A stretch of DNA of 64,000 nt, taken from the NCBI GenBank assembly GCA_036489755.1, contig DASXFD010000090.1, forward strand, positions 1 to 64,000, written 5' to 3'. Of the stretch, positions 20,106 to 29,610 are shown one piece after another (the stretch's first letter is position 1; each line of letters starts with the position of its first letter). A model generated the notes under the pieces. It saw nothing but the letters and a program-made list of their open reading frames with translations. It searched no databases and was not told the origin of the DNA. Position numbers and translations under genes: made by a program. Source of the stretch: JABFXX01 sp036489755 (lineage in GTDB: Bacteria > Myxococcota_A > Polyangia > Haliangiales > Haliangiaceae).

Positions 20106-20529
20106 TAGTAAACCTGATACGGCCGGCTTCTCGTTCCGCGAGAAGAGCCTGGTGGTCACCGTCGTCGCCAATGTCGCGGTGTACGCGTACTACTTCTGGC
20201 GCGCGTTCTCGATCGGCGAAGACAATCCCGAGCTCGTGGCAGCCCTCTTCATGCGAACGGTCGTGCTCCTGGTCCTCGTCATGGTGGCGAGTCACTCCGT
20301 GCTCGCGGTCGTGCATCGCCCCGAGCGCGTCGACGAGCGCGACCGCGTGATCGCGATGCGAGGCACGCACATCGGCTACTACGTGCTCGCGAGCGGCGCG
20401 TTTTGTGCGCTGGTGGTTGCCGCGACGGGCCGCACGTTCTGGACCGCGCACGCCATCCTCGCTGCGCTCGTGCTCGCCGAGATCGCGAAGGACGCGTCGC
20501 GCCTCGTGTACTACCGCCGTGGAGCCTGA
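20101..20529 (+). CDS. DUF2178-type small membrane protein
   Basis: The 142-residue inner-membrane protein has four predicted helices: VTVVANVAVYAYYFW, TVVLLVLVMVASHSVLAVV, YYVLASGAFCALVVAA and AILAALVLAEIAKDA. The conserved DERDRVIAMRGTHIGYYVL between helices 2 and 3 is the typical DUF2178 pattern. Such proteins are often encoded next to a small Cro/CI-type regulator, as here. The ATG at 20101 follows the promoter directly and no ribosome-binding site is possible if transcription starts there. An upstream in-frame start at 20080 would fall inside the promoter. Confidence 0.75.
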   Translation: MSSKPDTAGFSFREKSLVVTVVANVAVYAYYFWRAFSIGEDNPELVAALFMRTVVLLVLVMVASHSVLAVVHRPERVDERDRVIAMRGTHIGYYVLASGAFCALVVAATGRTFWTAHAILAALVLAEIAKDASRLVYYRRGA

Positions 20530-20531
20530 CG

Positions 20532-20768
20532 TTGAGCTGCCACGTTCACAATCGAATTCGCGAGCTGCGGTTCGCAGCAGGCGAGATGACGCAGCAAGAG
20601 CTCGCCGATCGAGTCGGCGTCACGCGCCAGACCGTCAACGCGATCGAAGGCGAGAAGTACTCGCCGACGCTCGAAATGGCGTTCGAGATCGCGGCCGTGT
20701 TTGGCGTTCCACTCGAGCAGGCGTTCAGCTACGAGCCGCCGCGCAAGCGCAAATCGGCGCGTCAGTGA
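20532..20768 (+). CDS. Small HTH (XRE/Cro-CI) transcriptional regulator
   Basis: The 78-residue, single-domain DNA-binding protein contains the classical helix-turn-helix MTQQELADRVGVTRQTVNAIE, followed by YSPTLEMAFEIAAVFGVPLEQAF. Its tail RKRKSARQ is basic. It belongs to the YgzD-like group that pairs with DUF2178 membrane proteins. The start is taken as TTG at 20532, two bases after the stop of the membrane-protein gene; no ATG or GTG is available in frame. It probably controls its own two-gene operon through the TTGACATC repeats. Its stop overlaps the convergent gene by seven bases. Confidence 0.8.
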   Translation: MSCHVHNRIRELRFAAGEMTQQELADRVGVTRQTVNAIEGEKYSPTLEMAFEIAAVFGVPLEQAFSYEPPRKRKSARQ

Positions 20769-23146
20769 GTCGGCGGCCGCGGCTTGCGGCCGAACACGCG
20801 ATCCCAGAACTTCGGCTTCACGTAGCCCTCGTCGAGGTCGTCGAACGACTCGACGCGCGGCCGCGAGTGGCGCTCCGACTTCTCGGCGGCATCGAAGAAT
20901 GCGGCTTCGGCTTCGCTCGCCACGACGGCGTCGTGCCGGACCTCGCTGACGACGAGCTCCTTGGATGACGATGCGGCATCGCCGTTCGACGGCGCGGCCG
21001 ACGACTTCGCGACCGCGGCGGCGATCGCCGAGTGCGCCGCGGCGAGGTCCGCGACGAGCGCTTCTGCCGGCGAGTGCGCCGGCGATGGCTCGCTCGGCGC
21101 TGCGGTCGGCGCTGCGGCGCTCGCGGCCCCTGGCGCTTCGGCCAAGACGCTCGGCCCAGCTTTGTCGGCCGGCTCGCCCGCCGCGCGTTCGGCTTCGAGC
21201 CGCTTGGCCTCCGCGGCGGCCTTGACGCGTGCGGCGTATGCGCGCGCTTCGTCGGCGGCGCTCGATCGCGCGGCCGCTTCGCGTTCCTTCGCTGCGGCCT
21301 CGTCGCGCAGCGCGCGCTCGATCCGCATCTTCTCGACCTCGGCCTGCACGCGCTCGGCCGCTCGCGCGCGCTCGGCCTCGGCGTCTGCATCGGCCTTCGC
21401 TTTGGCGTCGGCGTCGGCTTTCGCTTTGGCGTCGGCGTCGGCTTTCGCCTTGGCGTCGGCACGGGCTTGCGCGTCGGCTTTCGCTTTGGCGTCGGCGTCG
21501 GCGCGGGCCTTCGCTTCGGCGTTTGCCTTGGCCTCGGCGTTTGCCTTGGCCTCGGCGTCTACGCGGGCCTTCGCTTCGGCCTCGGCGCGAGCTCGAGCCT
21601 CGGCATCGGCTCTGGCCTTCACCTCGGCGTCTGCGCGGGCCTTCGCTTCGGCCTCGGCGCGAGCTCGAGCCTCGGCATCGGCTCTGGCCTTCACCTCGGC
21701 GTCTGCACGCACTTTCGCTTCCGCCTCGGCCTTCGCAGCGGCCTCGGCCTTGGCCTCCGCGTCGGCCTTGGCCTTGGCTTCGGCCTGGACGCGCTGCCAC
21801 TCGTCGGTGTCGCGCTCGTCGACGACGACGCTCGGCTCGATGCCGGCCTCGCTCGGAAAGATCTTCGCGCGTTTGTCGGTGTCCATCAGCGCCTCGAGGC
21901 GCTCGCGGTCGCGGTCGCGCGTGACCATGTCGATCTCGCCCGCGGCGTCGTACGAGGGCACCACCGTCGCCAGCGGGCCGACCTCGCCGCCGATCACGCG
22001 CGGCACGAGCGCGCCCCAGTCGATCTCGCCGGGCTTCTGCACGGCGATCGGCAACGGGGTCGCCGCGCGGCGCTGCTTCTTGCGGCGCGCCTTTTTCTTC
22101 TTGCCCGGCGGCGGCACCACGGCGACGCGCTTGGTCTCGATCGATGCCGTGCGCTCGACGACCGCGTCGCGCGTCTCGTCGCCGACGAGCCACTCTTCGA
22201 TCGCGAGCACGGCCCGCCACGACGCGCGCGTGCGCTGCTCGTGCACGATGCGCAACAGGCCCGCCTCGACGGCTTTCTGCGCGATGCGCAGCGTCTCGAA
22301 CACGCGGTACGGCGAGTCCTCGAGCACGTCGGCGAGCACGTGGTGGCCGTCGAACATGCGCAAGATGCCGTGAACCTCGGTCGGCACCTGTTTGCCGAGG
22401 TTGGTGACGCGCTGCACGTCCTGCTCGAGCACCATCGCCGGCGACAGCTGCTCGGCGCTCTCGCGCACCCCTTCGAGGAAGCGCTCGGCGTCGGCGAACA
22501 GCTCGTCGGCGGACATCGGGATCTGATGGCGGCGGACGATGTCCTCGCGGCTGAAGTCGAAGCGCGCGTCGGTCCACAGCAAGAGCTGGTGAAACGCGGC
22601 CTGGCCGTGGATCAGCCCGACGTGCGCCGAGGTGATCTCGCCGCGATAGAACCGGATCTCGCCGCGGCGCAGCCCGCGGACGAGCGTCAGCACGCCGCTG
22701 CGGCCGAGCGCCGACAGCGACCGCACGAGCGTGTAGACGCCGGTCGTCTCGGCCAGGCTGCCGGCGACGTGGTCGCGCTGGTTGGCGGGCTGGCCGCGCA
22801 AGATCCGGCCGATCGTGACGACGTCGCGCAGGAACGCCGGGTGCGTCACGATCTCGTCGGCGCCGGCGGCGGCAAGCTCGTCGCGGGCGGCGCCGCTGCC
22901 GGTGAACACGATCGGCACGTCGGCGTGCAAGAGCTCGCGGGCGCGCCGCACGAGGCTCACGCCGTGCCCGTTTTCGCCGCCGACGAGCGCGACGCCGCAA
23001 TCGGTGGCGTCGATCGCGAGCGCGGCCAGGTCCGGCGGGATCGCGGGCGACGCGACCGGAATACCCTCGCGCTCGAAGCCCAGCTGGATCTGTGCAGCCG
23101 CCCGGGCGTCGGGATCGAGCACGATGACTTTCGAGGGTCCCGCCAT
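20762..23146 (-). CDS. REC-DUF4388 protein with a long Ala-rich coiled coil
   Basis: The 794-residue protein has three parts. Residues 1-115 form a receiver-like domain (KVIVLDPDARAAAQI...VPIVFTGSG) whose phosphoacceptor position reads ALVGGEN, so it is probably not phosphorylated. Residues about 125-265 are a DUF4388 domain (GVYTLVRSLSALGRSGVLTL, then GEIRFYRGEITSAHVG), found in delta-proteobacterial signalling proteins. After a Lys/Arg-rich segment (KKKKARRKKQRR), residues about 455-690 are an alanine/acidic/lysine heptad-like coiled coil made of near-identical repeats. The tail is disordered. It is divergent from the FHA-sigma-54 activator, with a 50-base shared promoter region, so the two may act together. 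Confidence 0.75.
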   Translation of the reverse strand: MAGPSKVIVLDPDARAAAQIQLGFEREGIPVASPAIPPDLAALAIDATDCGVALVGGENGHGVSLVRRARELLHADVPIVFTGSGAARDELAAAGADEIVTHPAFLRDVVTIGRILRGQPANQRDHVAGSLAETTGVYTLVRSLSALGRSGVLTLVRGLRRGEIRFYRGEITSAHVGLIHGQAAFHQLLLWTDARFDFSREDIVRRHQIPMSADELFADAERFLEGVRESAEQLSPAMVLEQDVQRVTNLGKQVPTEVHGILRMFDGHHVLADVLEDSPYRVFETLRIAQKAVEAGLLRIVHEQRTRASWRAVLAIEEWLVGDETRDAVVERTASIETKRVAVVPPPGKKKKARRKKQRRAATPLPIAVQKPGEIDWGALVPRVIGGEVGPLATVVPSYDAAGEIDMVTRDRDRERLEALMDTDKRAKIFPSEAGIEPSVVVDERDTDEWQRVQAEAKAKADAEAKAEAAAKAEAEAKVRADAEVKARADAEARARAEAEAKARADAEVKARADAEARARAEAEAKARVDAEAKANAEAKANAEAKARADADAKAKADAQARADAKAKADADAKAKADADAKAKADADAEAERARAAERVQAEVEKMRIERALRDEAAAKEREAAARSSAADEARAYAARVKAAAEAKRLEAERAAGEPADKAGPSVLAEAPGAASAAAPTAAPSEPSPAHSPAEALVADLAAAHSAIAAAVAKSSAAPSNGDAASSSKELVVSEVRHDAVVASEAEAAFFDAAEKSERHSRPRVESFDDLDEGYVKPKFWDRVFGRKPRPPTH
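21562..21705. repeat. Perfect 72-base tandem duplication inside the coiled-coil gene
   Basis: Two identical 72-base copies (21562-21633 and 21634-21705) each encode 24 residues of the coiled coil. Shorter 21- to 33-base related units continue on either side (about 21370-21790). Perfect identity, including silent sites, indicates a recent duplication. Confidence 0.9.
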
Positions 23147-23172
23147 GCGCGAAGTTGCAGTATAAACCTCGA

Positions 23173-23193
23173 CGAAGGACTCGGTGTCCTTCG
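23173..23193 (+). promoter_or_regulatory. Stem-loop immediately before the start codon of the sigma-54 activator gene
   Basis: CGAAGGAC and GTCCTTCG pair perfectly (8 base pairs) around a TCGGT loop, ending three bases before the ATG at 23197. The only purine-rich ribosome-binding-like sequence (AAGGA) is inside the left arm. A TATAAA at 23161-23166 could be the -10, which would put the hairpin at the 5' end of the mRNA. Confidence 0.45.
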
Positions 23194-23196
23194 GTA

Positions 23197-25122
<1,926 letters not shown>

Positions 25123-25125
25123 TCG

Positions 25126-25458
25126 CTACTTGTGCGCCGCGCTCGCGCCCTTTGCGGCCGACATCACCATCGGACCGAGGTTCTTGGCGAGGTCGCCGAT
25201 CAGCGACGCGCCGGCGCCGAGACCGCAGCCGATCAGCGCCGCGTGCGGTCCGCCGAAGATGCCCTTCGTCGCGCCGGCCGCACATCCCGCAGCGGCGTCG
25301 CCGATCGTGCCGACGGCCGTCTTGAACGTCGGGTTGCTGGTGACGCTGTTGAAGGTGTTCGTGATCGACGCCGGAAAGCTCGGAGCGGCCGACGACGACG
25401 CGGTCGACCTGCCGGCGCCGCCGACGACGAATTCGAGATTGGTGATGATCGTGTCCAT
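25126..25458 (-). CDS. Double-glycine-leader, glycine-zipper peptide (bacteriocin-like)
   Basis: The product has 110 residues. Starting at the ATG at 25458, the N terminus MDTIITNLEFVVGG is a compact double-glycine leader (Leu at -7, Val at -4, Gly-Gly at -2/-1). Cleavage there would give a 96-residue product. Its core is an AG-rich glycine-zipper segment with two Cys 18 residues apart (GCAAGATKG...AALIGC), as in pore-forming class II bacteriocins. The frame is open to 25560, but the extra 34 residues would bury the leader. No transporter or immunity gene is recognisable nearby. It is convergent with the FHA activator, three bases between stops. A toxin role is inference only. Confidence 0.6.
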   Translation of the reverse strand: MDTIITNLEFVVGGAGRSTASSSAAPSFPASITNTFNSVTSNPTFKTAVGTIGDAAAGCAAGATKGIFGGPHAALIGCGLGAGASLIGDLAKNLGPMVMSAAKGASAAHK

Positions 25459-25580
25459 GGCCGACGCCCAGTGCACGCACGGTGCCACGCGCAGCTTCGC
25501 GAAAGTCGTCGCGACCCCATGGCGGATCGAGTTGCTCGCGGTGGGCGCGCTGGCCGTCAACTGCGAGTGACAAATTCAGA

Positions 25581-25621
25581 TGTCCGAGCGCGGCCGGATC
25601 TCGGCCACGCGAGCTCGGACA
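25581..25621. promoter_or_regulatory. Long inverted repeat between divergent genes
   Basis: TGTCCGAGC (25581-25589) pairs exactly with GCTCGGACA (25613-25621). An inner GGCCG/CGGCC (25592-25606) can also pair. The element lies in the 242-base gap between the bacteriocin-like gene and the coiled-coil gene. It could be an operator or a stem-loop; no promoter hexamers are obvious in the gap. Confidence 0.45.
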
Positions 25622-25700
25622 TCGGACACGCGCCCGCGCGATCTCGCGGCGATACGTGGGGCACGTGAAATGCTTCGTGCTCCCGCGCGACGGAGGTAAC

Positions 25701-26087
25701 GTGCCCGGACCGGACGAGATGGAGCGACCTGTCACACGACGAGAGCTGCGCGAGGAGCTCGACGAAGAGCTCGCGAAGCTCAAGACCGAGCTGCGGGTCG
25801 AATTCCGCGAGGAATTTGCGACCAAGGTCGACCTGCAGAACATGACTCGGCTGCTGCTGCGCGAGATGGAGACGCGCGAGCACCGCATGCTCGATCGGAT
25901 GGACACGATGTTCACCGCGCTGCGTGGCGATATGGCCACGATGCGGCTCGAGCTGAGCGGCGAGCTGGCGCAGTATACGCGGGCGGTCGAAGAGTCGACA
26001 CGCGCGCAGATCGCGGCGCTCGATGACAAGTACGCCGACCTGCCTCGACGTGTCACGGCGCTGGAAGCCGAACGCGAGCGGCGTTAG
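25701..26087 (+). CDS. Small coiled-coil protein of unknown function
   Basis: The 128-residue protein is almost entirely helical and highly charged (ELREELDEELAKLKTEL, REMETREHRMLDRMD, ALDDKYADLPRRV). It has no membrane segment. The heptad pattern predicts an oligomeric coiled coil, similar to short proteins that pair with other cytosolic partners. The start is the GTG at 25701, just after a strong GGAGGT (25692-25697); the spacing is short, and the ATG at 25719 is an alternative. Family unknown. It precedes the zinc-ribbon gene by nine bases and may share a transcript. Confidence 0.55.
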   Translation: MPGPDEMERPVTRRELREELDEELAKLKTELRVEFREEFATKVDLQNMTRLLLREMETREHRMLDRMDTMFTALRGDMATMRLELSGELAQYTRAVEESTRAQIAALDDKYADLPRRVTALEAERERR

Positions 26088-26096
26088 CGTCGCTGC

Positions 26097-26996
26097 ATGT
26101 CAATCTATCGCGAAGGCGGGTTTCGCTGTCCGACCTGCGCGAACGCGCTGCGCGATCACGAGCACCGTCTCGTCTGCGACCACTGCCAGGCGATGCTGAT
26201 CAGCGACGCCGACTTCGTGAAGGCGGTCGAGGAGCTCGGCGGCGGCGGCGCGCAGCTCGGCGTCTCGGACATCCGCGACGACGAGCGGCCGTGTCCGCGC
26301 TGCGGCGGCCCGACGTCGACGTGCGAGCTGTCGGTCGGCCCGACGAGCTTGCCCGACCGCTACCTGCGCTGCGCGACGCACGGCACGTGGATGCCGCAGG
26401 CCGTGATGGCCGCGGTGTTCGCGCGGGCGAGCCGGCGGGCGCACATCGGCGCGGGCGGTGCGAGGCTCTACGGCGGCGCTGCCGACATGTTGCCCTCGAT
26501 GCCCGGTGGCGGCATGACGGGCGCGCTGCGCGGGATCGCGAACGCGTTCGGCAACGCCGAGCCGGCAACCTCGGGGCTCGGCATCAACTCGGGTATGGGC
26601 ATTTCGCACGTCCACACCGTGTTCGTGAGCGCGTACAAGAACCGCGCGCTCGCGTGCCCCGTCGGCCACGGTGCGCTGGGCTTTCAGGGCGATCGCTGGG
26701 CGTGCGCGACGTGCGGCGGCGCGTTCGTCGAGACCGCCGCGCTCGCCGGGATGGTCGAGGACATCACCGGCCAGCCGTTCGCGCTGCACCAGCCGCGAGG
26801 CGCGCAGACCACTCACCCGTGCCCGGTCTGCGCCGAAGCGATGCTCGTCGACGAGCTCGAGGCGCACGCGGTCGAACGCTGCGCCGCGCACGGCGTGTGG
26901 TTCGGCTCGCACGTGCTCGCCGCGGTGCTCGAGTACGCGGGAGCTCCCGAAGCCCACCACGGTTGGCTATATCGACTACTTCATCGGAAGGCGTGA
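26097..26996 (+). CDS. Multi-zinc-ribbon protein (TFIIB-type zinc fingers)
   Basis: The 299-residue soluble protein has four Cys-pair zinc ribbons: CPTCANAL...CDHCQ (residues 10-32), CPRCGGPT with the later CATHGTW (about 64-100), CPVGH with CATCGG (about 187-207), and CPVCAEAM with CAAHGVWF (about 242-265). The CxxH/C-GVWF phrasing matches zf-TFIIB-like domains common in myxobacteria. A Gly/Met-rich linker separates the halves. Such domains usually mediate protein or nucleic-acid contacts; no enzymatic domain is present. It ends one base before the GST start. Confidence 0.75.
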   Translation: MSIYREGGFRCPTCANALRDHEHRLVCDHCQAMLISDADFVKAVEELGGGGAQLGVSDIRDDERPCPRCGGPTSTCELSVGPTSLPDRYLRCATHGTWMPQAVMAAVFARASRRAHIGAGGARLYGGAADMLPSMPGGGMTGALRGIANAFGNAEPATSGLGINSGMGISHVHTVFVSAYKNRALACPVGHGALGFQGDRWACATCGGAFVETAALAGMVEDITGQPFALHQPRGAQTTHPCPVCAEAMLVDELEAHAVERCAAHGVWFGSHVLAAVLEYAGAPEAHHGWLYRLLHRKA

Positions 26997-26997
26997 C

Positions 26998-27630
26998 ATG
27001 TCCCTCGTGCTTTATGTCGGCAGCAAGCGTTACTCGTCGTGGTCGCTGCGGCCTTATCTCGCGCTCGCTCACACCGGCATCGACTTCACCACGACGACGA
27101 TCCTGCTCGATCGGCCCGACACGCGCGCGCAGATCGCCGCGGTGAGCCCGACCGGCAAGGTGCCGGTGCTGCACGACGGCTCGCTCGTGATCGGCGAGTC
27201 GCTCGCGATCTGCGAGTACGCGGCCGAGCTCGAACCGGCAGCCGGCTTGTGGCCCGACGAGCGAGCCGCTCGCGCACGCGCACGCTCGGTCGCGACCGAG
27301 ATGCACGCCGGCTTCGCCGCGTTGCGCCGCGAGATGCCGATGGACGTGTGCTCGCACAAGCCCGGTATCGGCCGCACGCCGGAATCGCTCGCCGACATCG
27401 CGCGCGTCCAAGCGCTCTGGCGCGACGCGCTCGGTGCGAGCGGCGGTCCGTTCTTGTTCGGCACGTTCACGATCGCCGACGCGATGTTCGCGCCGGTGAC
27501 GACGCGCTTCACCACGTACGGCGTCGAGCTCGACGACGCCTGCGCCGGTTACGTGCGCTCGATCGCCGAGCTGCCGGCGATGCGCGCATGGCTCGCCGAT
27601 GCCGAGCGCGAGCCCGCAAGTCGGCCATGA
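26998..27630 (+). CDS. Glutathione S-transferase family protein
   Basis: The 210-residue protein has the thioredoxin-like N-terminal domain MSLVLYVGSKRYSSWSLRPYLAL (the Ser in the catalytic position of the SxxSWS type), the cis-Pro loop GKVPVLHDG and the glutathione-binding ESLAICEYAAEL. The C-terminal all-alpha domain carries the folding motif TIADAMFAPVTTRF. It resembles the YfcF-like/'SSW' GST class. The substrate is unknown. It lies directly downstream of the zinc-ribbon gene. Confidence 0.88.
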   Translation: MSLVLYVGSKRYSSWSLRPYLALAHTGIDFTTTTILLDRPDTRAQIAAVSPTGKVPVLHDGSLVIGESLAICEYAAELEPAAGLWPDERAARARARSVATEMHAGFAALRREMPMDVCSHKPGIGRTPESLADIARVQALWRDALGASGGPFLFGTFTIADAMFAPVTTRFTTYGVELDDACAGYVRSIAELPAMRAWLADAEREPASRP

Positions 27631-27641
27631 TTGCGCTCGCG

Positions 27642-27661
27642 GCGCGGTCAGTCGACCGCGC
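27642..27661. terminator. Hairpin between convergent genes
   Basis: GCGCGGTC and GACCGCGC form a perfect 8-base stem around AGTC in the 46-base gap between the GST stop and the stop of the Fe-S protein gene. It lacks a clear T-tract but is positioned as a bidirectional terminator. This is the only convergent pair in the window with a real gap. Confidence 0.5.
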
Positions 27662-27676
27662 TAACCGCTCGCGAGC

Positions 27677-28813
27677 TTAAAGCTCGTCGTCGAGATTGCT
27701 CGCCGGCGGCGGCGTGAACGGCGTCTCGGAGAGCTGCGCCATCGCGGTCGCGAGGTTCGTGACCGTCACCGACGGCGGCGCGTTGCGCTCGAGCATGAAC
27801 GCGCACGTCGCGCACGACGTGACGACCATGCCGCCGCCCGTCGCTTGCACCTCGGCGAGCCGGCGCTTGCTCATCTGGTCGGCGACCAGCGGCATTGTCT
27901 TCGGCAACAGACCGCCGCCGCCGCAGCACTCCGTATCGCGCTTGTTCCACGCGAGCTCGCGGACTTCGGCGAGCTGCGACAGCGCGCGGCGCGGCGACTC
28001 GACGACGTCGTTGTAGCGCGCGTGATAGCAGGGGTCGTGGTAGTAGACGGTCTTGCGATTGACGGGGCAGGCGAGGCTCTGCGCGGCCGGCGCGAGCACG
28101 TCGGCGAGCGCGACGACCTCGGGCCGCACCTGCACGCCTTCGGCCGCGTACTGCGCGCGCATCGCGTAGAGGCACGCCGAGCAGTTGATCGCGACCTTGC
28201 GAAAACCGCGGATCGATGCCGCGACGCGGCCCGCATGCCAGCGAAACAGATCGCGATGGCCTGCTGCGAGCAACGGATAACCGGCGCACGCCTGCGGCGC
28301 CTGCACGATCGACACGGCGGTGCCGACGCGGTCGAGGATCGCGAGTGCGGCGGCGATGTCGTCGGAGCCTTTGTCGATCGCGTCACAGCCCGGCCACAGG
28401 CCGAGGTCGCCGTCGGCGGCGAGCCGATCGGCGAACTGCGTTTGCAGCTGCGCCGACAGTCGTTGCTCGCGCGCGCGGAACCGCTCGCTGTAGCCGGCGA
28501 GCGCCGGGTGAGGCAGGCCTTTGTCGACGGCCGCCGCTCGGCCCGTGAACAGCACGAGGCCGGGCTCGTTGCCATGGTTGCAGTACACGGTGCAGTGCCG
28601 GCAGCCGGTGCACGCCCACAGCGGATCGGTGGCTTCGGTCGTCCACCGATCGTGGCCGAGCCGCAGCTGGTTGAGCCGATCCATCTTGACCTGCGGGATG
28701 TACGTCTCGCGGCCGCTCGCCGTCGAGACCGGGCACGCGTGCCGGCACATCTTCGGGCAGAACGTGCAGTAGTCGAGCTGCTTGGCGACCGCGTCGGCCG
28801 AGAACTCAGTCAT
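27677..28813 (-). CDS. (Fe-S)-binding oxidoreductase, HdrD/GlpC-like with CCG domains
   Basis: The 378-residue protein carries two 4Fe-4S ferredoxin motifs at the N terminus, CTFCPKMCRHACP (residues 16-28) and CTGCRHCTVYC (about 69-79). Two cysteine-rich CCG-type domains follow: CSACLYAM with DPCYHARYN, then ECCGGGGLLPKTM with SCATC near the C terminus. This is the layout of HdrD, GlpC and LldE-type electron-transfer subunits. It probably passes electrons from a flavin dehydrogenase partner to the quinone or thiol pool. No partner flavoprotein is adjacent. It lies downstream of the SirB1-like gene on the same strand. Confidence 0.85.
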   Translation of the reverse strand: MTEFSADAVAKQLDYCTFCPKMCRHACPVSTASGRETYIPQVKMDRLNQLRLGHDRWTTEATDPLWACTGCRHCTVYCNHGNEPGLVLFTGRAAAVDKGLPHPALAGYSERFRAREQRLSAQLQTQFADRLAADGDLGLWPGCDAIDKGSDDIAAALAILDRVGTAVSIVQAPQACAGYPLLAAGHRDLFRWHAGRVAASIRGFRKVAINCSACLYAMRAQYAAEGVQVRPEVVALADVLAPAAQSLACPVNRKTVYYHDPCYHARYNDVVESPRRALSQLAEVRELAWNKRDTECCGGGGLLPKTMPLVADQMSKRRLAEVQATGGGMVVTSCATCAFMLERNAPPSVTVTNLATAMAQLSETPFTPPPASNLDDEL

Positions 28814-28828
28814 CGGCTGGCAGTCTAG

Positions 28829-29545
28829 CTAATTCAGGCCGTCAACGCGTTCGCGCAGCTGCGCTAGGTCGCGCGCGATGCGCGGATTTTGCGGCTCGAG
28901 GATCGCGAGGCGCTCGAGCACGTCGAGCGAGCGCGGCAGATCGCCGTGGCGGCCGTAGATGCCCGCGAGGTTGACGAGCATGCGCGCCACGATCTGGCGC
29001 TTGCTCGCCGCGGCGATCACGCTGGGCTCGAGCACCGCATTCGGCGTGGTCGTCTTGCGCAACAGCGCTTCGAGATCCGCCGGCGACAGCGTGCGCCCGT
29101 TGTTGTACGGATCGAGAAACAGCCACGCATCTTCGATCGCGACGCGCACGAGAAAGTGCCCGGGAAAGTTCACGCCTTGCGCGAGCACACCGACGCGTCG
29201 CGCGACCTCGAGATAAAGCACCGACAGCGAGATCGGAACGCCGATGCGACGATCGATCACATCGCATAGGAAGCTGTTGCGTGGATCGTAGTAGTTGTCG
29301 AGGTTGCCAGAGAAGCCCATGCGATCGAAGAGCCAATCGCTGATCGCGCTCGCTCGCGCGACGCCGCTCGTGGCGCGCTCGACGTCGGGCGCGGCACGTT
29401 CGGCGATCTCGTCGAGCAGCTCTCGATATGACTCGAGATCGCGGCTCGGATATTCCCAAGCGCCGATGAGGAGCGCCGCGTGGTCCAGCGCGAAGTCTTC
29501 GCGCACGACCTCGGCGAACCGGGCGAGGCCCGGGCTGCTCTCCAT
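28829..29545 (-). CDS. SirB1/transglutaminase-like TPR protein
   Basis: The 238-residue soluble protein matches the SirB1-type Transglut_core2 family: LDNYYDPRNSFLCDVIDRR, then IGVPISLSVLYLEVARRVG and GVNFPGHFLVRV, where the Cys and His are the candidate catalytic residues, followed by FLDPYNNG. A C-terminal TPR-like segment (LAGIYGRHGDLPRSLDVLERL) follows. The biochemical function of this family is not well defined. The gene is divergent from the kinase gene at 29611. Confidence 0.8.
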   Translation of the reverse strand: MESSPGLARFAEVVREDFALDHAALLIGAWEYPSRDLESYRELLDEIAERAAPDVERATSGVARASAISDWLFDRMGFSGNLDNYYDPRNSFLCDVIDRRIGVPISLSVLYLEVARRVGVLAQGVNFPGHFLVRVAIEDAWLFLDPYNNGRTLSPADLEALLRKTTTPNAVLEPSVIAAASKRQIVARMLVNLAGIYGRHGDLPRSLDVLERLAILEPQNPRIARDLAQLRERVDGLN

Positions 29546-29610
29546 GGCCCCGAGATTACCATTCGACCGACTATCCTCGTGGAGAGATTGTGCGAAGATG
29601 AGAACGCACT

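Noticed and set aside
21370..21790. Regular repeats that might be a CRISPR-like or satellite array
   Set aside because: They are contiguous, have no unique spacers, and translate in frame as an Ala-rich coiled coil of the REC-DUF4388 protein.
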